The position numbers were made by a program, and so were the translations under genes. The notes beneath the pieces are model-generated. The model did no database searches. It was not told where the DNA came from and saw only the letters and a list, made by a program, of their open reading frames with translations. Shown in pieces: positions 8,113-18,691 of a stretch of 64,000 nt of DNA. This DNA is from Methylocystis echinoides (GTDB lineage: Bacteria; Pseudomonadota; Alphaproteobacteria; Rhizobiales; Beijerinckiaceae), in contig NZ_BSEC01000001.1 in NCBI RefSeq assembly GCF_027923385.1, forward strand, positions 880,501-944,500. The letters are read 5' to 3'. Within the stretch, counting starts at the first letter, position 1; each line of letters begins with the position of its first letter.

Positions 8113-10782
8113 ATGGTGCAGCAAGCAGCCGAAAAGCGAGCCGTATTCACGATCTGCTCCTGGAATTATCTCGCCTATGCGTCGACGCTCGCAGAGTCCT
8201 TCCGGCGCCACAATCCCGATACGCCCTTCTTTGTTTTCATCGCCGATCGCCCGCAGCCGCTGCAGCATGTGCTGGGCGAGACCAAAATCATCGTCGTCGA
8301 CGGGTCGGTCGTTCCCGATTACGAGCGGATGGCGGCCTGCTATTCGATCATGGAATTCAATACGTCCGTGAAGCCGCATTGCTTCGAGTTCCTCTTCGAC
8401 AAACACGGCTTCGAGCAGCTCTGCTATATTGATCCGGATATTTTCGTCACCGCTTCCCTGTCCGAAATCTTCCGGATTCTGGCGGAGGGCGATGATTGCG
8501 TCCTGACGCCCCATATCACCGCCCCGCTTTCCGACGGCCTCGTGCCCGGCGATCTCGAGATCGCGCGGTCGGGCGTTTTCAATCTGGGTTTCGCGGCGTT
8601 TCGCAATTCGTCATCGGCGCGCGCCTTTCTGAGCTGGTGGCGCGGGTGGCTGGAAACCGATTGTCTCGTCGACTTCGAGCGCGGGATATTCGTCGACCAG
8701 AGCTTTTGCGATTTCGCGCCCGTGTTCATGGAGCGCATCCATATCCTGCGGGATCCGGGTTATAATCTCGCTTACTGGAATCTCCTTCACAGGCCGGTCG
8801 AGGATCGCGACGGCAAGCTTTTTGCGGGAGGTTCGCCGGTCAAGTTCGTCCATTTCAGCGGCGTCGACAAGGACAGGCCGGAAGCTTTTTCGAAGCATCA
8901 GAACAGGTTCACCCGTGAGACGCTCGGCGCGCTGCGGCCGCTGTTCGAGCATTACGTCGAGACGCTGCGGTCGAAAGACATGCACGGGGAGCTGCGCTTC
9001 TCGCAGGTGGAATACGGCTTTGGCAGGCTGAATAGCGGCGTTCCCATCATCCCGGCGATGCGCGCCTGTTTCCGGCGCTACTACCAGGACATTCCCGCCG
9101 GCCAGTCGCCTTTCGACGTCGACCGCAGCTTCTTCACCGCCGCCTGCGACAGGCCGAGGCTCAGACCGCTGGTGAACCGGCTCGTCGCCGAGCTCTACCA
9201 CATGCGGCCGGATTTGCAGGACTGGTTCCTGCTCAGGGCGCCCGAAGATCGCATGGAGCTCAATCGCCTCGCAGAGACAATTCTTCCAGAGCAATACAAG
9301 CTCGGTGAAGCCTGGGCCGTGTGCGACGAGTCCAATGATGAAATTCCCTCCCAGTTTTTCCAGTCGGCGGTCGCCCGCCTGCCGACGCCCCTCGAGATCA
9401 ACAGGCTCGTCAAGCTCTTTGGTTTTTATGTCGGCGATCGACTCGCCTCCCTGTTTCGACCGCGCCAGAAGATGGATGATCTGGCGTGGAGCCTTGCCTA
9501 TTCCTTCGAGCTTCTGACGCCGGGTTTTCGCAAGTCTCTCGTTGAAAGTCTCGAAATCGACTCCAACCCGTCGCGTCTGGCGCTGTTCAGACACTGGATG
9601 CAGGAAAGGGGCTTTGCCGGTGAAAGCTGGCGCGGCGAGAGCGCGCCGCGCGCCGCCTCGCCGCAGTCGAAGCAGGACGGGCTGGCCGTTTATGGCTTCC
9701 TCAATGCGGAAACCGGTCTTGGGCAGGCGGGGCGCGCGCTGGCGGCGGCGTTCAAGACCACGCAGCTGCCGATGTCCTGCCATGCCGTGCCGGCGCCCGG
9801 CCATGAAAACACTGTGCCGTTCGAGGCCAGCCCGTCGATGAAGAACAGCGCCGGGACCGCCCTGCTGGCGATGAACGCCGACAATGTGATGAACCTGCAA
9901 CATCACATGAATCCGGCGGTGCTCGCGCAAAACCGTCGGATCGGCCTGTTTTTCTGGGAGCTGCCGGTGTTTCCCGGCGTCTGGGCCGGCGCCTGCGAAC
10001 AGGTCGACGAAGTCTGGGTTTCGTCGCGCTTCGTTCGCGACAGTCTTCAGTCCACGACGAGCAAGCCGGTGCACATCGTGCCGCTTCCCGTTCCGCTGAA
10101 CGATCTCGACGCCGTTCAGTCGCGCAAGGCGCTCGGTCTGCCGCTGGATCGGCTCCTCTATCTCGTCACCTTCGATTTCAATTCCTTCCCCGAGCGCAAG
10201 AATCCCATGGGCGCCCTGCGCGCCTTCCTCGACGCCTTTCCGAAGGCGACGGAGTCGTCGCCGCTTCTGGTGGTGAAATGCCATGGCGCACGCAATCGCG
10301 CGGCTTACGAAAAGGAGCTGGGCGAAGCGATCGCCCGCAATCCACACATGATGCTGATCGACCGGGTCATGACCGCGCAGGAGATGCTGCAGCTTCAGGC
10401 CGCCACGGATGTCTATGTGTCGCTGCATCGCGCCGAAGGCTTCGGGCTGAATCTGGCGGAGTCCATGGCGGCCGGAAAGGTCGCGATCGGCACGAATTTC
10501 TCCGGCAACGTCGACTTCATGAACGCCCAAAACAGCCTTCTCGTCGATTTCGACATGCGTCCCGTTCGCGACGGCGAGTATGTCGCGTGGCAGGGGCAAT
10601 GGTGGGCGGCGCCGCGCCACGACGACGCCGTCAGCGCATTGCGTCTGGCGGAGAGCTCCAGCGCGCTGCGCGGGCAACTTGGAGAGGCGGCCCGACGGCA
10701 TGTCGCCAGCGCACTTTCGAGCGAAAGCGTCGGCCGCACAATGGCCGATCTCATCATGGCGGGCCCGGCGGGCCACGCCTGA
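8113..10782 (+). CDS. two-domain glycosyltransferase (GT8-like N-domain, GT4 C-domain)
   Basis: This 889-residue protein joins two sugar-transfer modules. Residues about 9-270 look like a GT-A fold of the GT8 type: TICSWNYLAYASTLAESF at the nucleotide-sugar site, then a D-x-D in CYIDPDIF near residue 106. Residues about 535-885 form a GT-B fold of family GT4, with FFWELPVFP, a sugar-nucleotide loop, and HRAEGFGLNLAE (E-x7-E motif) near 774. The middle 250 residues are helical and unassigned. No signal peptide or membrane segment is seen. AAGGGAG precedes the ATG. An FkbM-like methyltransferase follows 56 bases later, so both probably build a methylated cell-surface glycan. Donors and acceptors are unknown. 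Confidence 0.85.
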   Translation: MVQQAAEKRAVFTICSWNYLAYASTLAESFRRHNPDTPFFVFIADRPQPLQHVLGETKIIVVDGSVVPDYERMAACYSIMEFNTSVKPHCFEFLFDKHGFEQLCYIDPDIFVTASLSEIFRILAEGDDCVLTPHITAPLSDGLVPGDLEIARSGVFNLGFAAFRNSSSARAFLSWWRGWLETDCLVDFERGIFVDQSFCDFAPVFMERIHILRDPGYNLAYWNLLHRPVEDRDGKLFAGGSPVKFVHFSGVDKDRPEAFSKHQNRFTRETLGALRPLFEHYVETLRSKDMHGELRFSQVEYGFGRLNSGVPIIPAMRACFRRYYQDIPAGQSPFDVDRSFFTAACDRPRLRPLVNRLVAELYHMRPDLQDWFLLRAPEDRMELNRLAETILPEQYKLGEAWAVCDESNDEIPSQFFQSAVARLPTPLEINRLVKLFGFYVGDRLASLFRPRQKMDDLAWSLAYSFELLTPGFRKSLVESLEIDSNPSRLALFRHWMQERGFAGESWRGESAPRAASPQSKQDGLAVYGFLNAETGLGQAGRALAAAFKTTQLPMSCHAVPAPGHENTVPFEASPSMKNSAGTALLAMNADNVMNLQHHMNPAVLAQNRRIGLFFWELPVFPGVWAGACEQVDEVWVSSRFVRDSLQSTTSKPVHIVPLPVPLNDLDAVQSRKALGLPLDRLLYLVTFDFNSFPERKNPMGALRAFLDAFPKATESSPLLVVKCHGARNRAAYEKELGEAIARNPHMMLIDRVMTAQEMLQLQAATDVYVSLHRAEGFGLNLAESMAAGKVAIGTNFSGNVDFMNAQNSLLVDFDMRPVRDGEYVAWQGQWWAAPRHDDAVSALRLAESSSALRGQLGEAARRHVASALSSESVGRTMADLIMAGPAGHA

Positions 10783-10800
10783 GGCAGACGTTGTTCTGGC

Positions 10801-10818
10801 CCCCGCGAAACCGCGGGG
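10801..10818 (+). other. GC-rich RNA hairpin before the methyltransferase gene
   Basis: CCCCGCG-AAAC-CGCGGGG is a perfect 7-bp stem with a 4-base loop, 20 bases upstream of the next start codon and between two probably co-transcribed genes. It lacks a T-run, so it is more likely an mRNA processing or stability element than a terminator. Confidence 0.4.
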
Positions 10819-10838
10819 CGCGCGGGGAGAGAGACCGA

Positions 10839-11804
10839 ATGGATGTGTTGAAGGCCTATCTCGACTGGCGACGCAGGGCTTTTCCCGCCAGCAAGACCGA
10901 CCTCGACTGGCGCGTCGCCGAAATCGCGCATCGTCTGGACGAGATGAGGGACAGGCTGGATTCGCTCGGCCACACGCAGGCCGCCGTGCTCGCCCGCGTC
11001 ATGGAGCCGCCGCCGCCTCCGCCCCTGCCGCCGCCCCCGGAACCGGCGCCGGCAAGGAGCGACGCCCAAGGGTCGCCCAAGACCCAGCGTTGCCTGCTCG
11101 ATCTGCTGCGGCTGCTGTCGCCATTCGCGGCCGACGGTGTGACGAAGGTGCGCGTCGGCAGCGCGCATGACGGCGGTTATGTGCAGCTGGACGACATATC
11201 GACGCTGCAACTGGCTTTGTCCTTCGGCGTCGGCGACAATGACAGTTGGGATGTCGCCATGGCGGAGAAGGGCCTTCCCGTTCAGCAATTCGATCATACG
11301 GTCGAGGCGGCGCCGTCGTCTCACCCGCTGCTGAGCTTTCACAGAAAGGAAGTCGCGACTGTCTCGTCGGCGACGTGCGTGAGTCTGGCCGAACTCGTCG
11401 AGGGGCTGCCCGAGGACCGGCCCAGCGTCATTCTCAAGATGGATATAGAAGGCGCGGAGTGGGACGTCCTCGATCAGGCGCGTGAGTCGGATCTCGCGAA
11501 GATCGGCCAGTTCGTCTGCGAATTTCACAGCCTTTCAGAGCTGCGCGATCTCGGGTTCTATTGCCGCGCGCGCAGGGTTCTGGAAAAGCTCAACAGCCAT
11601 TTCGCGGTAGTGCATGTTCACGGCAATAATTTCGGCGGCCTCGAGAATGTTCACAATATCGCGCTGCCCGAGGTGATCGAGATTTCCTACGCCAATCGGA
11701 GGCTCTACAGCTTTTCACCCTGCGCCGAGATTTTCCCGACGCCGCTGGACGCGCCGAACGACCCGACGCGCGCCGATATTTTTCTCGGGCGATTTCAGTT
11801 CTAG
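10839..11804 (+). CDS. FkbM-like SAM-dependent methyltransferase with proline-rich linker
   Basis: This 321-residue protein has three parts. An N-terminal amphipathic/coiled-coil segment covers about 1-50. A proline-rich linker follows at about 53-68 (PPPPPPLPPPP). The C-terminal methyltransferase domain contains ALSFGVGDNDSWD and the signature KMDIEGAEWDVL near residue 199, typical of FkbM-type O-methyltransferases that act on sugars and lipids. The start is an ATG at 10839; the frame is open further upstream but overlaps the glycosyltransferase gene. Its position behind the double glycosyltransferase suggests that it methylates the glycan made there. The substrate is unknown. Confidence 0.8.
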   Translation: MDVLKAYLDWRRRAFPASKTDLDWRVAEIAHRLDEMRDRLDSLGHTQAAVLARVMEPPPPPPLPPPPEPAPARSDAQGSPKTQRCLLDLLRLLSPFAADGVTKVRVGSAHDGGYVQLDDISTLQLALSFGVGDNDSWDVAMAEKGLPVQQFDHTVEAAPSSHPLLSFHRKEVATVSSATCVSLAELVEGLPEDRPSVILKMDIEGAEWDVLDQARESDLAKIGQFVCEFHSLSELRDLGFYCRARRVLEKLNSHFAVVHVHGNNFGGLENVHNIALPEVIEISYANRRLYSFSPCAEIFPTPLDAPNDPTRADIFLGRFQF

Positions 11805-11826
11805 GCGTCATCGCTTCGCGCCGTGC

Positions 11827-12936
11827 CTATTCCTGATTTGCTAATTCCTCGAGGAGCTTGGTCCGCGCCTTCGTCAGCATCGTCCTGACCGTGTCCGCGG
11901 CGATGTTTGGGTAGCGGATCGCGGCGAAATCGACAAAGGCGTCCCTATAGGGGAGCCACGCCCGCTGCGTTTCCCTTATCCCATCCTTGTTGATCGTACC
12001 CGTGAAACGCTGCTTGAGCGCCTTTGCATAGGCCGCATTCAGCTTCCTGTCCGCCGCGCTGTAAGCGGCGGGCGTTTGGGCGGGCGCTTTTCCCTGTTCG
12101 AACGTCACAATGTCGGCGCGGAAGGCGCTCTTCAGCGCGTCGCGCGCCTCGATGTAAAATTCGCCCCGCGCCGTTCCCGACAGATCAATCTCCCTGGAGG
12201 CGTGCGCGTCGAAATAGGCCTGCGCCTTCGTTCCGAGTCCGGCGAAGGCTGCTTTTTGTTGTGGAGTCCAGCTACGGGTGATCCCCGCGAAATCGGCGGC
12301 CGCTTTTTCTTCGGCGATATCCGAGGCGACCGACGCACAGACGCCGCCCATGGCGCCGCTCGTGAGGTCGTCGCAGATATCCAATACGCCGTGGCAGTAC
12401 GGAGTCGCCGCCGCCCGCTCGTCTTTGGCGCAAGCCTCCAGCGTCTTGCCGGTCGGCGACTGTTGAAGCTTGATTATGTGGGCCGTCCGCGCCTCGATCT
12501 CGGCGGGCGCGCCGCCGGCCTCGCAAGCGAACCTCAGGGAGAGGGGCAGGTTCTTATCAACGCCGTAACCATTGGCGTAGATCATCATCAGCACCGCCGG
12601 GCCAGCGAGCTCCCAGGCAAAATCGGCGTCGGGCTTCTTCTCCCTTTCGAGCCAGCCGCATTTGCGCGCCGCCACATAATCCTGCGGGCCTTTCACGCCA
12701 AAATAGAGATTGCGCGACACGCACGCCGTCAGCCCTGCCTTTTCGGCCGCATTGGGCCGGTCCGCGTCGGGCAGGGGCGTCGCCGTCGCCTTGTCGCAAA
12801 TCACCTGCGTGGCCTTGTCGACCGATGCGTCGCGCCAGGGCGCGTCCGCTGCGTCGCTCGTCGCGCAGGTCGCAAAAACACCGGCGAGGCCGAAGAGGCA
12901 TGGCGCAAGGCCGCGGGAAAGAAGCGCGTCAAACAT
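11827..12936 (-). CDS. secreted protein with C-terminal LprI (DUF1311) domain
   Basis: This 369-residue protein begins with a hydrophobic signal sequence (about 1-29) and has many cysteines in its mature part. Residues about 105-145 resemble a Sel1-like helical repeat (MIYANGYGVDKNLPLSLRFA). The last 80 residues (DRKLNAAY, QRAWLPYRDAF, ML-KARTKLLEEL) match the LprI/DUF1311 domain, found in periplasmic proteins that include lysozyme-inhibitor-like members. It probably acts in the periplasm, but lysozyme inhibition is not shown here. Codon usage matches the flanks. It is convergent with the methyltransferase gene. Confidence 0.75.
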   Translation of the reverse strand: MFDALLSRGLAPCLFGLAGVFATCATSDAADAPWRDASVDKATQVICDKATATPLPDADRPNAAEKAGLTACVSRNLYFGVKGPQDYVAARKCGWLEREKKPDADFAWELAGPAVLMMIYANGYGVDKNLPLSLRFACEAGGAPAEIEARTAHIIKLQQSPTGKTLEACAKDERAAATPYCHGVLDICDDLTSGAMGGVCASVASDIAEEKAAADFAGITRSWTPQQKAAFAGLGTKAQAYFDAHASREIDLSGTARGEFYIEARDALKSAFRADIVTFEQGKAPAQTPAAYSAADRKLNAAYAKALKQRFTGTINKDGIRETQRAWLPYRDAFVDFAAIRYPNIAADTVRTMLTKARTKLLEELANQE

Positions 12937-13026
12937 GTCCTCAGCCCCGGTCGCCGCCCCCGTTTCATGGAGACGGCCTGGGCGCCGCGACCCTTTCAGG
13001 GAGAAAAGGAGGTCGCCGACGTCGTG

Positions 13027-13254
13027 TTAATGGCTGCCTTCCAGGTGGATGCCATGATGATGATGACGTCCCCAGTGATTGTGGTGATTGTGGCGGCTGG
13101 CTGAAGAATGATCCCAGTGGTGGGAATGCCGGTGATGATACTTTGACGCCATATAGCGGTCCGTATCGCCATGGTTGGTGTGATCCGCGTAAGACGGTCC
13201 AGTAACCGCGACGAAGCAAACGGTGATTAACAGAGGCAGCGCAAGTTTACGCAT
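13027..13254 (-). CDS. small secreted histidine-rich protein
   Basis: A 75-residue protein with a clear signal peptide (MRKLALPLLITVCFVAVTG, cleavage after SYA). The mature 52 residues contain 18 histidines, many in clusters (HHRHSHHWDH, NHHNHW, RHHHHG). Such composition suits periplasmic binding of Zn, Ni, Cu or Co, as storage, chaperone or buffering. The start at 13254 is preferred over an ATG 11 codons upstream because it begins the signal peptide directly and has GGAG eight bases before it. A strong palindrome lies about 100 bases upstream. No transporter gene is adjacent, so the metal is unknown. Confidence 0.7.
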   Translation of the reverse strand: MRKLALPLLITVCFVAVTGPSYADHTNHGDTDRYMASKYHHRHSHHWDHSSASRHNHHNHWGRHHHHGIHLEGSH

Positions 13255-13353
13255 GATGAAACTCCAAATGCTCCGGTACAGAGGCATTCAAGAGCTAGTT
13301 GCGGCGGCTGTCACAGTCAAGTTTGCCGCTGGCGCGCATGGCGCGTCCCGGTA

Positions 13354-13385
13354 AACGCTGTGTATCAGTGACGATACACAGCGTT
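13354..13385. promoter_or_regulatory. perfect 13-bp inverted repeat between secA and the His-rich gene
   Basis: AACGCTGTGTATC-AGTGAC-GATACACAGCGTT is a perfect inverted repeat with a 6-base centre. It is 35 bases past the secA stop and 100 bases before the His-rich gene, both on the minus strand. No T-run follows on either strand. It could be a Rho-assisted terminator of secA or an operator for the His-rich gene. The dyad core has the size of TetR/FadR-type sites. Confidence 0.55.
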
Positions 13386-13420
13386 CGCATGCCGCCGGGC
13401 GACGTTTTAGTTAATGTAAA

Positions 13421-16249
<2,829 letters not shown>

Positions 16250-16494
16250 TCCCCGAACCTTTCTCAACATAACGCGCCGCCAGTCGCGCGCGCCGGAGAG
16301 AGGCGGCCGGGACGGAGCGTCGTAAATCCTTTGGAAAAGCAACCGCTTGCGACGGCGTCCGGGAGTCCGGGCGTCAGAGCCGACGCGGCATTTCCGCCGG
16401 ACAGATAAGAGGGCCGGCTACCCTTGTCAATGTAAGGGCCCTCGCGGCGGAGGCGGGGTCGCCCGGCCGGGCGTGAGCCTTGTCAAACGGAGCC

Positions 16495-16538
16495 TTGACC
16501 CTATTCCGGCAGACAGCGATATTAAGCGATATTATCGT
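16495..16538 (+). promoter_or_regulatory. promoter with overlapping repeat operators for the toxin-antitoxin operon
   Basis: TTGACC (16495-16500), a 17-base spacer and GATATT (16518-16523) form a sigma-70-like promoter. The -10 region is embedded in a tandem 10-bp direct repeat, AGCGATATTA (16515-16524 and 16525-16534), and in the palindrome CGATATTATCG (16528-16538). Repressor binding here would block RNA polymerase, as expected for autoregulation of a toxin-antitoxin pair. Confidence 0.6.
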
Positions 16539-16548
16539 TGGATCAGCG

Positions 16549-16800
16549 ATGAAAACGATTATATTCACGGTTGCGGCGGCCCGGGATCTGGATGCGCTGC
16601 CCGTGGCGGCGCGGGAGCAGGTCATCGAGGCCCTGTCCCGTCTGGCGGTGGAAGGGGTTGGAGACGTGAAGAGGCTTTCGGGGCGAGAGGGCTTCCGGCT
16701 CCGCGTCGGCGTCTATCGGGTTCTCTTCACGCAGGACATGAGCACGATCGTCGCAATCTATGTCGGGCGTCGGCAGAGCACGACCTATTCCAGGAGCTGA
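16549..16800 (+). CDS. RelE/ParE-family toxin
   Basis: An 83-residue protein of the RelE/ParE fold, with N-terminal strand MKTIIFTVAAARDLDALP, two helices (AREQVIEALSRL), KRLSGREGFRLRVGVYRVLF, and a C-terminal VGRRQSTTYS. RelE-type toxins cleave mRNA on the ribosome; ParE types poison gyrase, and the sequence alone does not decide between them. The ATG at 16549 lies about 25 bases from the predicted transcription start and lacks a strong ribosome binding site. The antitoxin gene begins one base after the stop. Toxin-first order and an Xre-type partner resemble HigBA systems. Confidence 0.8.
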   Translation: MKTIIFTVAAARDLDALPVAAREQVIEALSRLAVEGVGDVKRLSGREGFRLRVGVYRVLFTQDMSTIVAIYVGRRQSTTYSRS

Positions 16801-16801
16801 C

Positions 16802-17197
16802 ATGGGCAAGGTTCAGATCATCCGCACACCGGGCGGCGAGGAACTCGTCGTTCTGCCGCGTGCGGATTACGAGGCGCTGCTCGCTGACGCGGGCGCGGCT
16901 TGCGGAGATGACGAAGACGCCGAAGATGTGGCGATTTTCGACCAGCGCATGGCGGCGCTCTCGGAAAATCCGGACGAGATGCTACCCTGGGAGGTGAGCG
17001 CGGCCCTGCTCAGAGGCGCAACGCGCATCCGGGCGCTCCGTGAGTGGAAGGGCGTGCGTCAGCGGGAACTCGCCGCCCGCGCGGGTCTGGGACAAGGCTA
17101 TCTGAGCGACATCGAACGCGGTCGAACGCATGGTTCGCCGGAAGCGCGGGCGAATATCGCGCGTGCGCTGGACGTGCCGACCGAGTGGCTGCGCTAA
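16802..17197 (+). CDS. Xre-family antitoxin with N-terminal extension
   Basis: This 131-residue protein ends in a Cro/CI-type helix-turn-helix (about 80-125: VRQRELAARAGLGQGYLSDI, then the rest of the domain). The N-terminal half (VQIIRTPGGEELVVLPRADY) resembles the strand-and-helix start of Phd/YefM-type antitoxins, followed by an acidic stretch. AGGAG lies seven bases before the ATG, inside the toxin gene end, so translation is coupled. It probably neutralises the RelE-like toxin through one part and represses the operon through the HTH. Confidence 0.8.
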   Translation: MGKVQIIRTPGGEELVVLPRADYEALLADAGAACGDDEDAEDVAIFDQRMAALSENPDEMLPWEVSAALLRGATRIRALREWKGVRQRELAARAGLGQGYLSDIERGRTHGSPEARANIARALDVPTEWLR

Positions 17198-17204
17198 AGA
17201 CTTC

Positions 17205-18170
17205 TCAGGGCGCCTCCACAATCGGCCGCAAGGGCAGCGGGATGCGGCCGCTTTTCAGCAGGCGGGAGAAAATCTTGAGCCCGCCGGGCTCATTGCCGTT
17301 GGGATGCACCAGCACCACGGAGCCGTCGCGCGGCGGGGGGCCCAGCGCCAGCCATGCGTCCGCCCCGAGCGCCACGAGGTGACGCTCCCTGAGCTTCTCC
17401 AGCAGCGCCGCGTCGGAGACGAGGCCCGGAAAGCGGAAGAAGACCGAGGGCGTCTCGCCATGGGCGATGAGAATCTTCTCGGTTTCGAAAATCTCCCGGT
17501 CGAGGTCGACGCCGGGGCGCAGCAGATAGTTCTGCACGTCCTTCAGGCCCGGCGCAAAGGGGTGGGAGTAAGAATGATCCGCCCAGGTGATGGCGAGCGC
17601 GCCGGAGCGGCGCTTTTCCTGGAGCCAGGCGAAATCCGCGCCGTGATGGGCGATCCAGCCGCCCGAGACGGCGAGCGTCAGCGGCGTGCCGGGGCCCTGG
17701 GCGGCGACTTCCTCGATGAAGTCCCGGTCGAGCGGCTTCTGGCTGGGGCAGAGGTCGCCCGTGACATAGCTCCCGGCGCCCTTGCCGTGGATCAGGCCGG
17801 CGTTGACCAGCGCCGGCGGGCGGCTTCCCTCCGGCGGCGGGCGCAGCGCCTGCAGGAAGCGGGTGTCGGCCTGTTCGGCGTCGGTGGTGGCCGCGCAGCG
17901 CCAGCAGGCGGCGCGCGCCAGCGCGGTCTGGAGCGTCTGCGGGTCGACGATCAGCAGCAGCGAATCGCCGTCCACGCGCATGCGCCGCGTGGCGAGGCGC
18001 ATTTCTCCGTCCTTCGCGCAGCTCTCGAAGATCGCGGCATAATTCTCGACGCGGGCGCCGGTCGCGCCGGCGACGGGGTCGATGGCGACGGGGCCGCAGT
18101 CTTCCTGCGCGCCTGCGGTTGCGGCGGCGAGCAGGGTTGCGCAGAATGAGAGCTTGGCCAGGGTTTTCAC
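17205..18170 (-). CDS. divergent secreted polysaccharide deacetylase
   Basis: This 321-residue protein starts with a signal peptide (KTLAKLSFCATLLAAATAGA) and contains a NodB-like domain. The H-x3-H metal pair is present (ADHSYSHPF), as are FFRFPG and a late VLVHPNGNE. The first canonical motif TFDDG is replaced by LAVSGGW, so the catalytic Asp pair is missing at the usual place. It may be a weak, altered or non-catalytic deacetylase of periplasmic glycans. The start is a GTG at 18170, chosen because it begins the signal sequence; no good ribosome binding site is visible. Only 7 bases separate it from the divergent GNAT gene. Confidence 0.7.
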   Translation of the reverse strand: MKTLAKLSFCATLLAAATAGAQEDCGPVAIDPVAGATGARVENYAAIFESCAKDGEMRLATRRMRVDGDSLLLIVDPQTLQTALARAACWRCAATTDAEQADTRFLQALRPPPEGSRPPALVNAGLIHGKGAGSYVTGDLCPSQKPLDRDFIEEVAAQGPGTPLTLAVSGGWIAHHGADFAWLQEKRRSGALAITWADHSYSHPFAPGLKDVQNYLLRPGVDLDREIFETEKILIAHGETPSVFFRFPGLVSDAALLEKLRERHLVALGADAWLALGPPPRDGSVVLVHPNGNEPGGLKIFSRLLKSGRIPLPLRPIVEAP

Positions 18171-18177
18171 GGGCGCG

Positions 18178-18636
18178 ATGTCTAGCAGAAAGTTTTCTTC
18201 AGGGAAGCCGCCAAGCTTCGAGGTCAGCGCGAATGAATCCGCCGAGATCGCGGCGCGGCTCGGCGCGGAGGTCGCGGCGCGCTTTGGTCCCCGCGACGAG
18301 GCCCCGCTGTCCCTCCTTCTGCGGGATGAAGCTGGCGCGCTCGTCGCCGGACTCAATGGGGTCGTCCATTGGCGCTGGCTTTATATACGTCACCTGTGGG
18401 TCGCCCCCGAGGCGCGCGGTCAGGGGCTGGGGACGCGCCTGGTCGCGGCGGCGGAGGCGGCGGCGCGGGATAAGGGGGCGGTGGGCGCCTATATCGACAC
18501 ATTCGAAGCGGCGGTCGCGGCCCTGTATGAGAAGCTGGGGTTCTCGCGGGTGGGGGAGATCGCGGATTTCCCGGTTGGGCGGAAGCGCATTTTTCTCAGC
18601 AAGCGGTTGGGGCGCGTGGAAGCCGACGGGCCGTAG
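18178..18636 (+). CDS. GNAT-family N-acetyltransferase
   Basis: A 152-residue GCN5-related acetyltransferase. The acetyl-CoA pyrophosphate-binding motif is HLWVAPEARGQGLGTRLVAA (motif A), and YEKLGFSRVGEI gives motif B. The substrate is unknown. The ATG at 18178 is eight bases from the divergent deacetylase start. With no room for a normal promoter or leader, one of the two starts may be wrong or the mRNA leaderless. Confidence 0.8.
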   Translation: MSSRKFSSGKPPSFEVSANESAEIAARLGAEVAARFGPRDEAPLSLLLRDEAGALVAGLNGVVHWRWLYIRHLWVAPEARGQGLGTRLVAAAEAAARDKGAVGAYIDTFEAAVAALYEKLGFSRVGEIADFPVGRKRIFLSKRLGRVEADGP

Positions 18637-18691
18637 ACCATGATCCGCGCCTTCTTCCGTGCGGCGGGAGAGCGGTGGGGAGGGGAAAGCA

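Noticed and set aside
13361..13378. TATCAGTGA core of the palindrome resembling tetO
   Set aside because: Only the central bases agree with tetO, and no TetR gene or tetracycline efflux gene is nearby. The match is kept only as a generic dyad.
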